In this document: in pieces, positions 1 through 7,160 of the stretch
Numbering within the stretch: the first letter of the stretch is position 1
Layout: each line of letters starts with the position of its first letter
Assembly: GCA_023429565.1 (NCBI GenBank)
Contig: JAEZDJ010000009.1
Location: 1 to 17,072 of the forward strand
Length of the DNA: 17,072 nucleotides
Direction of reading: 5' to 3'
Source of the DNA: Actinomycetes bacterium
GTDB taxonomy: Bacteria > Actinomycetota > Coriobacteriia > Coriobacteriales > Eggerthellaceae
Notes under the pieces: model-generated
Told to the model about the DNA's origin: nothing
The model's input: only the letters and a program-made list of their open reading frames with translations
Databases searched by the model: none
Made by a program: the position numbers and the translations under genes

Positions 1-49
1 TACAGAAAAACGTAGAGATTTCCCGGACGGAGCACCCCTCAGGCTGTCC

Positions 50-111
50 CTAGTGCAGGAAAACCTGCAATTAGTCAGGCAAAACAAACCTGCATTGAAA
101 ACCTGCACTAG
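50..111. repeat. Nested inverted and direct CCTGCA repeats downstream of ispF
   Basis: A perfect 10-bp inverted repeat, CTAGTGCAGG at 50-59 and CCTGCACTAG at 102-111, encloses 42 bp. Inside, TGCAGG-AAAA-CCTGCA (54-69) is a compact hairpin. CCTGCA occurs three times in the same orientation (64-69, 89-94, 102-107), and an 11-bp direct repeat GAAAACCTGCA is at 59-69 and 97-107. The block starts about 20 bp past the ispF stop. It could be a transcription end, a processing structure or a cluster of protein sites. It has no clean U-run after the outer stem. Confidence 0.6.
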
Positions 112-130
112 AGATTACAAACTCCCCGGG

Positions 131-643
131 TCAGCCGCGTCTCTGCACGAGACAGACGGCCGTGGCGGAAATACCCTCCTCGCGCCCCTCGAAACCGAGA
201 TGCTCCGTCGTGGTTGCCTTCACGCCAACGTTGTCAACGGGCACGCCCATGGCATCGGCCAAATTTGCGCGCATGGCCTCCCGATAAGGCGCAAGTTTGG
301 GTGCCTGGGCTGCCACGACGGAATCGATATCGAGAATGCGATAGCCGCTTTCCTCCACGAAACGGGAAACGGCGGCCAGCAGCTTCAAAGAGTCCGCGTC
401 CTTGTAGGCAGGATCCGTGTCGGGAAAGAGCTTGCCGATGTCGCCACCGCGCACGGCACCCAACAGCGCATCCGCAATCGCATGGGCAAGAACGTCCGCG
501 TCGGAATGACCCAGGAGTCCCTGATGATGAGGTATTTCAACGCCCCCGATCACGAGCCTGCGGCCCTCCGCGAACGCATGCACGTCATAGCCTTGGCCTA
601 TGCGCAGACCCGAAAACAGCGAGGCATCGTCGGACATGCTCAT
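131..643 (-). CDS. ispF: 2-C-methyl-D-erythritol 2,4-cyclodiphosphate synthase IspF
   Basis: This is the cytoplasmic MEP-pathway enzyme that cyclises CDP-ME 2-phosphate to MEcPP, releasing CMP. At 170 residues it has the usual length plus a short N-terminal lead. Family motifs are visible: GQGYDVHAF near residue 17 with the Asp and His metal ligands, the GHSDADVLAHAIADALLGA block, a DIGKLFPDTDP segment, and near the C-terminus KATTTEHLGF followed by GREEGI. The ATG start overlaps the ispD stop as ATGA, so translation is coupled to ispD. A second in-frame ATG lies two codons later. IspD makes CDP-ME, two steps earlier in the same pathway, and the kinase IspE that acts between them is not in this window. 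Identification is secure. Confidence 0.97.
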   Translation of the reverse strand: MSMSDDASLFSGLRIGQGYDVHAFAEGRRLVIGGVEIPHHQGLLGHSDADVLAHAIADALLGAVRGGDIGKLFPDTDPAYKDADSLKLLAAVSRFVEESGYRILDIDSVVAAQAPKLAPYREAMRANLADAMGVPVDNVGVKATTTEHLGFEGREEGISATAVCLVQRRG

Positions 644-1479
644 TCCATGCCCCTCGTGTACAACGCCCGCACCGCAGCGGCCAGCATGAGATAGTCCTCG
701 GGAACGGTGAGCTTGATGTTGTCACGCTTGCCCTCGACGACGAGAACCTTGCCGCCCAACCGTTCGATCAGCGACGAATCATCGGTGCCCATGAAGCCGT
801 CGGACAAGGCCGAGGCATGGGCGCGGCGATAGATGCCGGCCCGGAACACCTGCGGCGTCTGGGCATTCCAAAACACTCGCCGGTCGGGAGTCCCCACGAT
901 GACCCCGTTCTCCACCACCTTGAGGGTGTCGACGGCAGGATGCGCCACCACGGCGCCGTCGCAATCGATGTTTCCCTGCAGGATGGCGATGGCATGCGAG
1001 ATGAGGTCCGGGGAGATGAGCGGCCGCGCACCGTCATGGAGCACGACATAGTTGTATTCATCGGGAACATACTCCAAGCCCGAAAACGCGGATTCCTGAC
1101 GGCTCGGCCCCGAAGGCGCCATGATGACCGGCGTGACGAACGGGAACGGATCGATGGCCTTCTTGAGATACTCCTCATGACGGTCCTCCGGACAGACGAC
1201 CACGATGAGCCCGATGTCGCCCACCGCATCGAACGCCTCCGCAGACCAGGTGAGAACCGGCTTGCCCGCAATCTCGACAAGCTGCTTGCCGCCCTCCTTG
1301 CCAAAACGCTCGCCCGTCCCGCCCGCCAGGATGATGGCGGCAGTCTGGGGGTTTGAATCGACGACGCCCTGCAGTCCGATGGACGTCAGCGAAAGGGCGT
1401 CGAAATCCAAGCCATCCACCAACAGCTCGGGCATCTTAAGCACGTCGGACGAGAACACAGGATCGATGGTCTTCGGCAT
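640..1479 (-). CDS. ispD: 2-C-methyl-D-erythritol 4-phosphate cytidylyltransferase IspD with N-terminal extension
   Basis: This MEP-pathway enzyme transfers CMP from CTP to MEP to give CDP-ME. The chosen ATG at 1479 has a close AAGGAAG ribosome site; a TTG seven codons upstream has none. The product is 279 residues, about 45 longer than typical IspD, because the nucleotide-binding motif AAIILAGGTGERFG begins only near residue 47. Other motifs are VVLHDGARPLI, the VFWNAQTPQVFR block and a C-terminal GKRDNIKLTVPEDY. The usual PKQ after the glycine-rich loop reads GGKQ. The extension is acidic and hydrophobic and matches no domain I know. The gene overlaps ispF by 4 bp. Family assignment is firm; the role of the extension is unknown. 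Confidence 0.95.
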   Translation of the reverse strand: MPKTIDPVFSSDVLKMPELLVDGLDFDALSLTSIGLQGVVDSNPQTAAIILAGGTGERFGKEGGKQLVEIAGKPVLTWSAEAFDAVGDIGLIVVVCPEDRHEEYLKKAIDPFPFVTPVIMAPSGPSRQESAFSGLEYVPDEYNYVVLHDGARPLISPDLISHAIAILQGNIDCDGAVVAHPAVDTLKVVENGVIVGTPDRRVFWNAQTPQVFRAGIYRRAHASALSDGFMGTDDSSLIERLGGKVLVVEGKRDNIKLTVPEDYLMLAAAVRALYTRGME

Positions 1480-1496
1480 AGTCTTCCTTTTCAATC

Positions 1497-1652
1497 TCAA
1501 CCACAGGCATGGCAGCTGCCATTCGTCTTTTCCTCCAGCACATCGGCACGCATCGCTTCACGGCGCGCCCACGCCCGTTCCGGCGCTTCTGCACCCTTTA
1601 AGCAGATGAGCCCTGCCCGGACCAGCCGAACAGGGCATTCATCCCAATGCAC
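1497..1652 (-). CDS. Possible 51-residue small protein with C-terminal CxxC
   Basis: A GTG-initiated frame of 51 codons ends 17 bp before the ispD ATG, and the ispD ribosome site follows its stop. The protein would have cysteines at residues 6, 17, 47 and 50 (ending SCHACG), two tryptophans and an Arg/Glu-rich middle. A frame this long could occur by chance in GC-rich DNA. Third-position GC (about 61 percent by hand count) is moderate. No good Shine-Dalgarno precedes the GTG, and the start touches a hairpin. An internal ATG at codon 34 would leave only 18 residues. I do not recognise it. A small metal-binding protein co-transcribed with ispD is possible, but so is non-coding leader. Confidence 0.3.
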   Translation of the reverse strand: MHWDECPVRLVRAGLICLKGAEAPERAWARREAMRADVLEEKTNGSCHACG

Positions 1653-1685
1653 TGAAATGATCGCCAGAAGGCAGGATCACTTCAG
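1652..1685 (-). terminator. Strong hairpin downstream of clpC
   Basis: The arms 1652-1662 and 1675-1685 form an 11-bp stem. It has one pair that is an allowed U-G wobble in minus-strand RNA but an A-C mismatch in plus-strand RNA. A further GCC/GGC stem sits inside after a 2-nt bulge with a TTCT loop. The strand bias of pairing suggests it acts in the clpC transcript. There is no U-run after it, so it may be a weak terminator, an mRNA-stabilising structure or a folded leader for the ispD transcript. Confidence 0.45.
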
Positions 1686-1721
1686 CGGCCTTCCATGGCC
1701 GATGCAGCTTTCATAACCTGC

Positions 1722-4286
1722 TCAGTCAGCCGCTCCGCCCGACAGCGATCCGCCGCTTTGCACGCCGGCATGACCCAGGTCGAAGTTCGTGAGGAGCAGC
1801 TCAGCTTCCTTGGCTATGCTATCACGTTTCCGCGGTGCCGGGATAGAGCCCGAGCCGGGATTGAACGCCAACTCCCCATCCTTCACATCAACGTCGATGA
1901 CCGATCCGCTTGTCCACGTACCCTCGAGTATCTGCTCGGACAAGGGATCCTCCAGCAAACGCTGGATGGCGCGACGTAAAGGACGTGCTCCGAATACGGC
2001 GTCCGTGCCCTCTGAAGCTATGAGCTTGCCGGCGGCATCGGTCAAGTTGATGGTCATGTTCTGAGCAATGAGCCGCTCGCGCAAATCGGCCACCATGAGC
2101 TTGACTATCTCCACGATCTGATCCTGAGACAGCGACTTGAACACGATGATCTCGTCGATGCGGTTCAGGAACTCAGGACGGAACAGCTTCTTCATCTCGC
2201 CCATGACGCGGCTCTTGATCTCCTTGTCAGAGAGACCGGCATGATCCTCCGACGAGAAGCCCAAGGTCGTTGGCTGCGCGATCTCCCGCGCACCGACATT
2301 CGACGTCATGATGATGACCGTGTTGCGGAAGTCCACCGTACGTCCCTGAGAATCGGTCAGACGTCCCTCTTCAAGTATCTGAAGGAGGATGTTGAACACG
2401 TCAGGGTGGGCCTTCTCGATTTCGTCAAACAGAACCACCGAGTAGGGCCGCTGGCGCACGGCCTTGGTCAACTGGCCGCCCTCGTCAAAGCCGACATAGC
2501 CCGGAGGCGATCCCACGAGACGCGAAACCGAATGCTTCTCCATGTATTCCGACATGTCAAAGGACAGCAGCGCATCCTCCGAATTGAACAGGAACTGGGC
2601 AAGCGCCTTTGACAGCTCCGTCTTTCCAACGCCCGAGGGCCCCAGGAAGATGAACGAACCAGCGGGACGCTTGGGATCCTTCAGGCCGCTGCGCGACCGA
2701 CGGATTGCCTTCGACAGCGCCGTGACGGCCTCGTCCTGCCCAACGACGCGCTCATGCAGCACGCCCTCCATGCGGAGCAGCTTTTCGGTCTCCGCCTCGG
2801 TGAGGTTCGAGACAGGCACGCCGGTGGTCATGGACACCACGTCGGCTATGTCCTCGACGGTGACCTGCTGGATGGCCTTCTGGGAATTCTCCTCCCAATC
2901 CTTCTCGGCCTGGGCACGCTTGTCTTTGAGCTGCGCTTCCTCGTCTCGCAGCTGGGCGGCACGTTCAAAGTCCTGGGCTGCGATGGCGCTGTCCTTTTCT
3001 CCCCGCATCTTGCGCAGCTCTTCGTCAAGGTCACGAAGCTCCTTGGGCAGCGTCATATTGCGGATGCGCATGCGCGCGCCCGCCTCGTCCATGACGTCGA
3101 TAGCCTTGTCAGGCAGATAGCGATCCTGTATGTACCGGTCGGCCAGGGACACGGCCGCCTGCAACGCCTCGTCCGAGAAGCGCACCTGATGATGTGCCTC
3201 ATAGCGGTCACGCAGACCCTCCATGATGCGCAGCGCCTGCTCCTCGTTCGGCTCGCCCACGGTGATGGGCTGGAAGCGACGCTCCAGAGCGGAATCCTTC
3301 TCAAGGTGCTTGCGATACTCGTCGATGGTGGTGGCGCCGATGACCTGTATCTCGCCCCGCGACAGAGGCGGCTTGAGAATGGCGGCAGCATCGATGGAGC
3401 CCTCGGCGGAACCTGCTCCGATGAGCGTATGTATCTCGTCGATGAACAGAATGATGTCACCGGCGTCCTGAACCTCTTTGATGCATTTCTTCAGGCGTTC
3501 CTCGAATTCGCCGCGATACTTCGATCCGGCAACGAGGGCCGACACGTCCAAGGTGAAGAGGCGCTTGCCGCGCAGCAGGTCAGGCACCTGGTTGGACACG
3601 ATGAGCTGCGCCAGCCCCTCGGCGACCGCCGTCTTGCCGACGCCCGGCTCGCCAATGAGCAAGGGGTTGTTCTTCTGCCGGCGCGAAAGCACCTGCATGA
3701 CGCGCTCGATCTCGCCCGCACGCCCAATGACCGGGTCGAGCTTGCCGTCCCGCGCCTTCTGGGTGAGGTCGGTGCCGAACTCCTTGAGTATGCTGTCCGA
3801 TGCGGTTCCCGTCGGGTCGAACGCATTGCGTCCGGCGTACACGGGGCTTTGGCCCACCAGATCGTTGAGGGCGCTGCGGATGTCGTCTCCCGAAACGCCA
3901 AGGCGCGTGAGCACCTCGAGGGCCGTGCCGTCCCCCTCGCGCACGATGCCGAGCAGCAGATGCTCGGTGGAGATGTAGCTTTGACCCATCTGCATGGCCT
4001 CGCGCAACGAATTCTCCAGCACACGCTTCACGCGGGGCGTGAAGCTGAGATGACCCGACACGTCGGTGTCCTCATCAATGGCCACAACCTGGCGAATCGC
4101 CTGGACTACGGCATCATATTCGACGTTGAGACGGTCGAGCGCCTGGGCAGCAAGACCATCTTTTTCCTGGATAAGGCCGAGCAAGATATGCTCGGTGCCC
4201 ACATAGGGCTGATGAAGCGAGCGCGCCTCGTCCTGAGCGAGTACAAGTACCTTGCGCGCCTTGTCAGTGAATTTCTCAAAAGACAT
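1722..4286 (-). CDS. clpC: AAA+ protease chaperone ATPase ClpC
   Basis: This is an Hsp100 unfoldase that delivers substrates to ClpP in the cytoplasm. The start at 4286 gives the classic MSFEKFTDKARKVL opening and has a GAGG ribosome site; the frame stays open upstream but that part includes the promoter. The product is 854 residues. In order: two N-terminal Clp repeats (about 1-145), D1 with Walker A GEPGVGKT at 212-219 and Walker B ILFIDEIH near 279-286, a UVR-containing middle region around 415-465, and D2 with GPSGVGKT at 549-556, pore motif GSPPGYVG near 592 and VVLFDEIEKAHPD near 617. The tail beyond D2 is low-complexity Gly/Ser-rich. No ctsR, mcsA or mcsB lies beside it. A CIRCE operator overlaps the promoter, so HrcA control is predicted. 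Confidence 0.97.
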   Translation of the reverse strand: MSFEKFTDKARKVLVLAQDEARSLHQPYVGTEHILLGLIQEKDGLAAQALDRLNVEYDAVVQAIRQVVAIDEDTDVSGHLSFTPRVKRVLENSLREAMQMGQSYISTEHLLLGIVREGDGTALEVLTRLGVSGDDIRSALNDLVGQSPVYAGRNAFDPTGTASDSILKEFGTDLTQKARDGKLDPVIGRAGEIERVMQVLSRRQKNNPLLIGEPGVGKTAVAEGLAQLIVSNQVPDLLRGKRLFTLDVSALVAGSKYRGEFEERLKKCIKEVQDAGDIILFIDEIHTLIGAGSAEGSIDAAAILKPPLSRGEIQVIGATTIDEYRKHLEKDSALERRFQPITVGEPNEEQALRIMEGLRDRYEAHHQVRFSDEALQAAVSLADRYIQDRYLPDKAIDVMDEAGARMRIRNMTLPKELRDLDEELRKMRGEKDSAIAAQDFERAAQLRDEEAQLKDKRAQAEKDWEENSQKAIQQVTVEDIADVVSMTTGVPVSNLTEAETEKLLRMEGVLHERVVGQDEAVTALSKAIRRSRSGLKDPKRPAGSFIFLGPSGVGKTELSKALAQFLFNSEDALLSFDMSEYMEKHSVSRLVGSPPGYVGFDEGGQLTKAVRQRPYSVVLFDEIEKAHPDVFNILLQILEEGRLTDSQGRTVDFRNTVIIMTSNVGAREIAQPTTLGFSSEDHAGLSDKEIKSRVMGEMKKLFRPEFLNRIDEIIVFKSLSQDQIVEIVKLMVADLRERLIAQNMTINLTDAAGKLIASEGTDAVFGARPLRRAIQRLLEDPLSEQILEGTWTSGSVIDVDVKDGELAFNPGSGSIPAPRKRDSIAKEAELLLTNFDLGHAGVQSGGSLSGGAAD

Positions 4287-4314
4287 ATGGCCTCTATTCT
4301 CGCGGTTGCTCTGT

Positions 4315-4356
4315 GTTATACGATTCATATTAGCACTCCCGTCAAGAGAGTGCCAA
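4315..4356 (-). promoter_or_regulatory. Probable clpC promoter
   Basis: Two overlapping sigma-70-type readings exist on the minus strand. One is TTGGCA (4356-4351), 18 bp, then TAATAT (4332-4327). The other is TTGACG (4345-4340), 19 bp, then TATAAC (4320-4315). Both place transcription start shortly before the clpC ribosome site at about 4290, and both overlap the CIRCE operator, so a bound repressor would block polymerase. Confidence 0.6.
4330..4356 (-). promoter_or_regulatory. CIRCE operator (HrcA site) of clpC
   Basis: TTAGCACTC at 4330-4338 and GAGTGCCAA at 4348-4356 are separated by exactly 9 bp. This matches the CIRCE consensus TTAGCACTC-N9-GAGTGCTAA with one mismatch. It lies 44 bp upstream of the clpC ATG and overlaps both candidate promoters. 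CIRCE is the binding site of the heat-shock repressor HrcA. Confidence 0.92.
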
Positions 4357-4377
4357 TCTGACATGCACCCGTTACAA

Positions 4378-4403
4378 CAACCCACAAGTTCAACCCACAA
4401 GTT
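4378..4403. repeat. 13-bp perfect tandem repeat upstream of the clpC operator
   Basis: CAACCCACAAGTT occurs twice head to tail (4378-4390 and 4391-4403), ending 22 bp upstream of the CIRCE in the clpC direction and starting 12 bp from the lysS terminator stem. Its spacing of just over one helical turn would suit tandem binding of a regulator to one DNA face. It does not match the CtsR, HspR (HAIR) or ClgR consensus as I know them. Confidence 0.7.
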
Positions 4404-4407
4404 CCCC

Positions 4408-4440
4408 AAAACTACCGCCCTGCCGATGTCGGCGGGGCGG
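4408..4440 (-). terminator. Rho-independent terminator of lysS
   Basis: The arms 4415-4426 and 4429-4440 make a 12-bp GC-rich stem with one G-U pair and a tight loop. In the lysS direction it is followed by TAGTTTT. It begins 13 bp after the lysS stop and separates lysS from clpC. Confidence 0.75.
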
Positions 4441-4452
4441 CCCATGGTCCAC

Positions 4453-5979
4453 CTACCGCGCTTCGTCTCTCATATGAGGGAACAGCAGCACGTCGCGAAT
4501 GGAGGGAGCGTCAGTGAGCAGCATGACCAAGCGGTCGATGCCAATTCCCACGCCACCGGCTGGCGGCATGCCGTATTCCAGGGCACGCACATAGTCATCG
4601 TCGTAGCCCATGGCCTCGTCGTCTCCCAAATCCTTTGCCTCCACCTGGGCGTGGAAACGCTCTGCCTGATCAACCGGATCATTCAACTCGCCAAAGGCAT
4701 TGGCGTACTCATGCCCGCAGATGAACAGCTCGAAACGTTCCGTCAGATCAGGGGCATCGGCCTTTTTCTTGGCAAGCGGCGAAACCTCCAGAGGATGATC
4801 GGTCACAAACGTGGGCTGGACAAGCTTGTCCTCAGCCACGGCCTCAAACACCTCGGCGATGAGCTTGCCTTTTCCCCAGGAGTCCTCGGCGTGTCCCCCG
4901 TTCCGTTCCAAGAGGGCGACCAGGTCCTCGCGCGAGCGCGCAAAGCTCACCTCTTCGCCCGCATGCTCGCTGGCCAGTTCCATCATGGTCCTGCGGGGCC
5001 ATTCGCCCGACAAGTCGATGTCCTGACCCTGGTACGTCACCTGAAGCGTTCCGCAAGCTGCCTGAGCGGCCGCCTGGATATAGCCTTGCGTGAGCTCCAT
5101 CATGCCCTCGAGATCGCTGAACGCCTGATAGGCTTCCATCGTCGTGAACTCGGGATTATGATAGGGATCCATGCCCTCGTTGCGGAACTGCCGGCCGATT
5201 TCAAACACCTTCTCGAATCCGCCCACGAGGAGCCGCTTGAGATGGAGTTCGGTGGCAATGCGCAGATAGAAATCCTTGTCGAGCGTATTGTGATGCGTCA
5301 CGAACGGACGGGCGTTGGCTCCGCCCAGAATGGGATGGAGGATGGGCGTCTCCACCTCATAGAAGCCCTGGTCCTCCATGTAGCGCCGAATGGCTGCAAT
5401 GATCTTGAACCGCTTCTCGAACGTGGAACGCACGTCGGGATTCATGACCAGGTCAACATAGCGCTGGCGATAGCGCGTCTCCTTGTCGGCCAGTCCGTGA
5501 AACTTTTCAGGAAGCGGCCGCAATGCCTTGCTCAGCAGCTCAAAGGAGGTCACCGCCACGGACAGCTGCCCACGCCTCGTGCGCATCATCGTGCCGCGCA
5601 CGCCAATCCAGTCGCCCATATCGAGATCCTTGAGCTCGGCGAAAGCCGCCTCGCCCAACGCATTTATGCGGCAGAACAGCTGGATGTCGCCTGTGGCGTC
5701 GCGCAACTCCAGAAATGCGAGCTTGCCCTGGTCCCGCTTGGCCATCACACGTCCCGCAACCTGCACCTCGTCCTCGGAGGATGCCCCGTCTTCCAACTCC
5801 GCGTAAAGCTCCGACAAATCCGCAAGGTGGTGGGAATAGGAGAACGCATGGCCGTAGGGATTCTTCCCAGCGGCCAGCAACGCCTCGCGCTTTGCGCGCC
5901 GGACCTCGATGGGATCGTCCTCGATGGAGCCAGTGCTCGAAACGGCCGGGGAATCGGTCGCGTTCGTCATTTCGGTCAT
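4453..5979 (-). CDS. lysS: Lysyl-tRNA synthetase, class II
   Basis: The enzyme charges tRNA-Lys in the cytoplasm. The ATG at 5979 is preceded by AAAGGA; a GTG-like earlier opening adds 20 residues without support. The product is 508 residues, normal for bacterial LysS. An N-terminal OB-fold anticodon-binding domain (about 65-170, including VAGRVMAKRDQGKLAFLELRD) precedes the catalytic core. The core has motif 1 around FYEVETPIL and GGANARPF, motif 2 FEIGRQFRNEG with DPYHNPEFTTMEAY, and motif 3 GVGIGIDRLVMLL near the C-terminus. It follows greA by 136 bp with a hairpin in the gap, and ends in its own terminator, so a greA-lysS transcript is plausible. Identification is secure. Confidence 0.97.
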   Translation of the reverse strand: MTEMTNATDSPAVSSTGSIEDDPIEVRRAKREALLAAGKNPYGHAFSYSHHLADLSELYAELEDGASSEDEVQVAGRVMAKRDQGKLAFLELRDATGDIQLFCRINALGEAAFAELKDLDMGDWIGVRGTMMRTRRGQLSVAVTSFELLSKALRPLPEKFHGLADKETRYRQRYVDLVMNPDVRSTFEKRFKIIAAIRRYMEDQGFYEVETPILHPILGGANARPFVTHHNTLDKDFYLRIATELHLKRLLVGGFEKVFEIGRQFRNEGMDPYHNPEFTTMEAYQAFSDLEGMMELTQGYIQAAAQAACGTLQVTYQGQDIDLSGEWPRRTMMELASEHAGEEVSFARSREDLVALLERNGGHAEDSWGKGKLIAEVFEAVAEDKLVQPTFVTDHPLEVSPLAKKKADAPDLTERFELFICGHEYANAFGELNDPVDQAERFHAQVEAKDLGDDEAMGYDDDYVRALEYGMPPAGGVGIGIDRLVMLLTDAPSIRDVLLFPHMRDEAR

Positions 5980-6004
5980 GTCGTTCCTTTGCAGTATGTC
6001 TTGT

Positions 6005-6031
6005 GCGCCTGCGTTATCCGACGACAGGCGC
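6005..6031 (-). other. Hairpin in the greA-lysS gap
   Basis: GCGCCTG at 6005-6011 pairs perfectly with CAGGCGC at 6025-6031 around a 13-nt loop. It lies 25 bp upstream of the lysS start. It could be an intercistronic processing or stability element, or part of a lysS leader. It has no U-run. Confidence 0.45.
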
Positions 6032-6115
6032 GCTCTCAACCGGTCTTCGGCAAGGCGCCCTCACTCGGCCACAGGAAAGCCCAAGGCTTTGCCCAGGAAC
6101 CCTGCCGGGAATGCT

Positions 6116-6586
6116 CTAGTGGTCGATCTTCTCGATCGTCATGACAATGTTCTTGCCCGTGGGCCCTGTGGCCTCGATCACGTCGCCCTTCTTGCCGCCC
6201 AGCAGCGCGGCGCCAACGGGAGACTCGTTGGATATCTTGCCAACGGCGGCATTGCTCTCCGCTCCGCCCACAATGGTGAACACGCGCTCGCGCCCGCCCA
6301 TGTCGACGGTGACCGTCGATCCGATGTTCACGCGGCTCGAACGCTTGGGCACGCTGACGACCGTCGCCTCGGAGAGAATGCGGCTGATCTCAGAAATGCG
6401 AGCCTCAACCATTCCCTGCTCGTTCTTCGCGTCGTCGTACTCGGAGTTTTCGGAGATATCGCCAAACTCGCGAGCAACCTTGATGCGCTCGCCGATTTCA
6501 GCGCGCTTCTCGGTCTCGAGATAGCGCAGCTCTTCCTCGAGCTGATCCTTGCCCTCTGGCGTAAGAATGAAATTGCTGTCTGCCAT
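6116..6586 (-). CDS. greA: Transcription elongation factor GreA
   Basis: GreA binds RNA polymerase in the secondary channel and stimulates cleavage of backtracked transcripts. The ATG at 6586 has an AGGTGG ribosome site six bases away; a GTG three codons upstream lies inside that site and is less likely. At 156 residues the length is standard. The N-terminal coiled coil (about 5-75) includes LTPEGKDQLEEEL and the tip region DISENSEYDDAKNEQ with its conserved acidic residues. The C-terminal FKBP-like domain includes VGTV-like sheet residues and SPVGAALLGGKKGDVIE. It sits upstream of lysS on the same strand. The two may share a transcript. Confidence 0.96.
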   Translation of the reverse strand: MADSNFILTPEGKDQLEEELRYLETEKRAEIGERIKVAREFGDISENSEYDDAKNEQGMVEARISEISRILSEATVVSVPKRSSRVNIGSTVTVDMGGRERVFTIVGGAESNAAVGKISNESPVGAALLGGKKGDVIEATGPTGKNIVMTIEKIDH

Positions 6587-6616
6587 GGTTTCCACCTACC
6601 CGATTACATAAAACAG

Positions 6617-6639
6617 GCACGCTCTTCGACTAAGCGTGC
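6617..6639 (-). other. Hairpin in the greA leader
   Basis: GCACGCT (6617-6623) and AGCGTGC (6633-6639) form a perfect 7-bp stem with a 9-nt loop, 31 bp upstream of the greA start. In the greA direction the stem is followed by CTGTTTTATG, so a weak terminator or attenuator is possible. TTATAC about 15 bp further upstream could be a -10 element, which would put the hairpin in the mRNA leader. Confidence 0.4.
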
Positions 6640-6700
6640 AATGCTGATACCGTATAACCCTTGGAGAAAGCGGCGACTGCGAACACAGCGCCGGTGATAC

Positions 6701-6724
6701 AAAAAAGCGGCATGCGCGAAGCCG
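6701..6724 (-). terminator. Putative terminator of tatA
   Basis: In the tatA direction CGGC pairs with GCCG around a 9-nt loop and is followed by C and a run of six T. The stem is short, so this is a modest call, but the position about 42 bp after the tatA stop and the T-run fit. Confidence 0.5.
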
Positions 6725-6765
6725 TTACCTTCTGCACATACCGCCTACCTGCGAATCTGCGCTGT

Positions 6766-7029
6766 TTATTCAGCCTTCTTCTTTGTGGTCGTAGTTTTCC
6801 GAGCCGTGGTGGTCTTCTTCACGGGCTTCTCCTCTTCGACCTCTTCGACTTCTTCCTCATCGTCGACTTCTTCGATGGCCTTGTCGCCGCCACCCATTCC
6901 GTCACGGAGGTTCTTGACCGTCTTGCCAAGCGCGCTGCCAAGCTTCGGAAGGTTCTTCGGTCCGAAGATGAGCAGGATCACTGCAAGGATGATGAGCAGC
7001 TCCGGCATTCCCATTCCAAGGATCTTCAT
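6766..7029 (-). CDS. tatA: Sec-independent (Tat) translocase subunit TatA
   Basis: TatA oligomerises in the membrane to let folded twin-arginine substrates pass. The ATG at 7029 has a strong GGAGG site six bases away. The 87-residue product shows the family layout: a short N-terminal transmembrane helix (about 7-21, PELLIILAVILLIFG), the FGPKNLPKLGSALGK hinge and amphipathic helix, then a soluble tail. The tail is strongly acidic (EEVDDEEEVEEVEEE) and ends in Thr/Lys repeats, a polyampholyte arrangement. No tatB or tatC is beside it, which suits organisms with scattered tat genes. TatA and TatB are hard to separate by sequence; the very short helix and lone context favour TatA. Confidence 0.93.
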   Translation of the reverse strand: MKILGMGMPELLIILAVILLIFGPKNLPKLGSALGKTVKNLRDGMGGGDKAIEEVDDEEEVEEVEEEKPVKKTTTARKTTTTKKKAE

Positions 7030-7115
7030 GCGTTCCTCCAAATTTCTTCCAACGAAGCCCACTCGTCAGTCATGAGGCCCCGCCTACCCTGACGCTCAGA
7101 GTAGCATACCTATGC

Positions 7116-7153
7116 AAAAAAGGGATGAACCTTTGAAAAAGCACATCCCTCTT
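7116..7153 (-). terminator. Terminator of tRNA-Pro
   Basis: In the tRNA direction GGGATG (7149-7144) pairs with CATCCC (7127-7122). The stem extends outward by four more A-U or G-U pairs into a run of six T. The loop is about 16 nt. It starts 8 bp past the tRNA 3' end. Confidence 0.75.
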
Positions 7154-7160
7154 AGCTCCG

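Noticed and set aside
53..694. Long plus-strand open frame across ispF
   Set aside because: It is antisense to ispF, which has full family motifs and coupled translation with ispD; the plus-strand product shows no recognisable domain.
2754..4361. 535-codon plus-strand frame within clpC
   Set aside because: It is the mirror of the clpC coding strand in GC-rich DNA. It matches no family, and clpC is certain.
4252..6144. 630-codon plus-strand frame across lysS
   Set aside because: It is antisense to lysS and crosses the clpC promoter and lysS terminator; no domain is visible.
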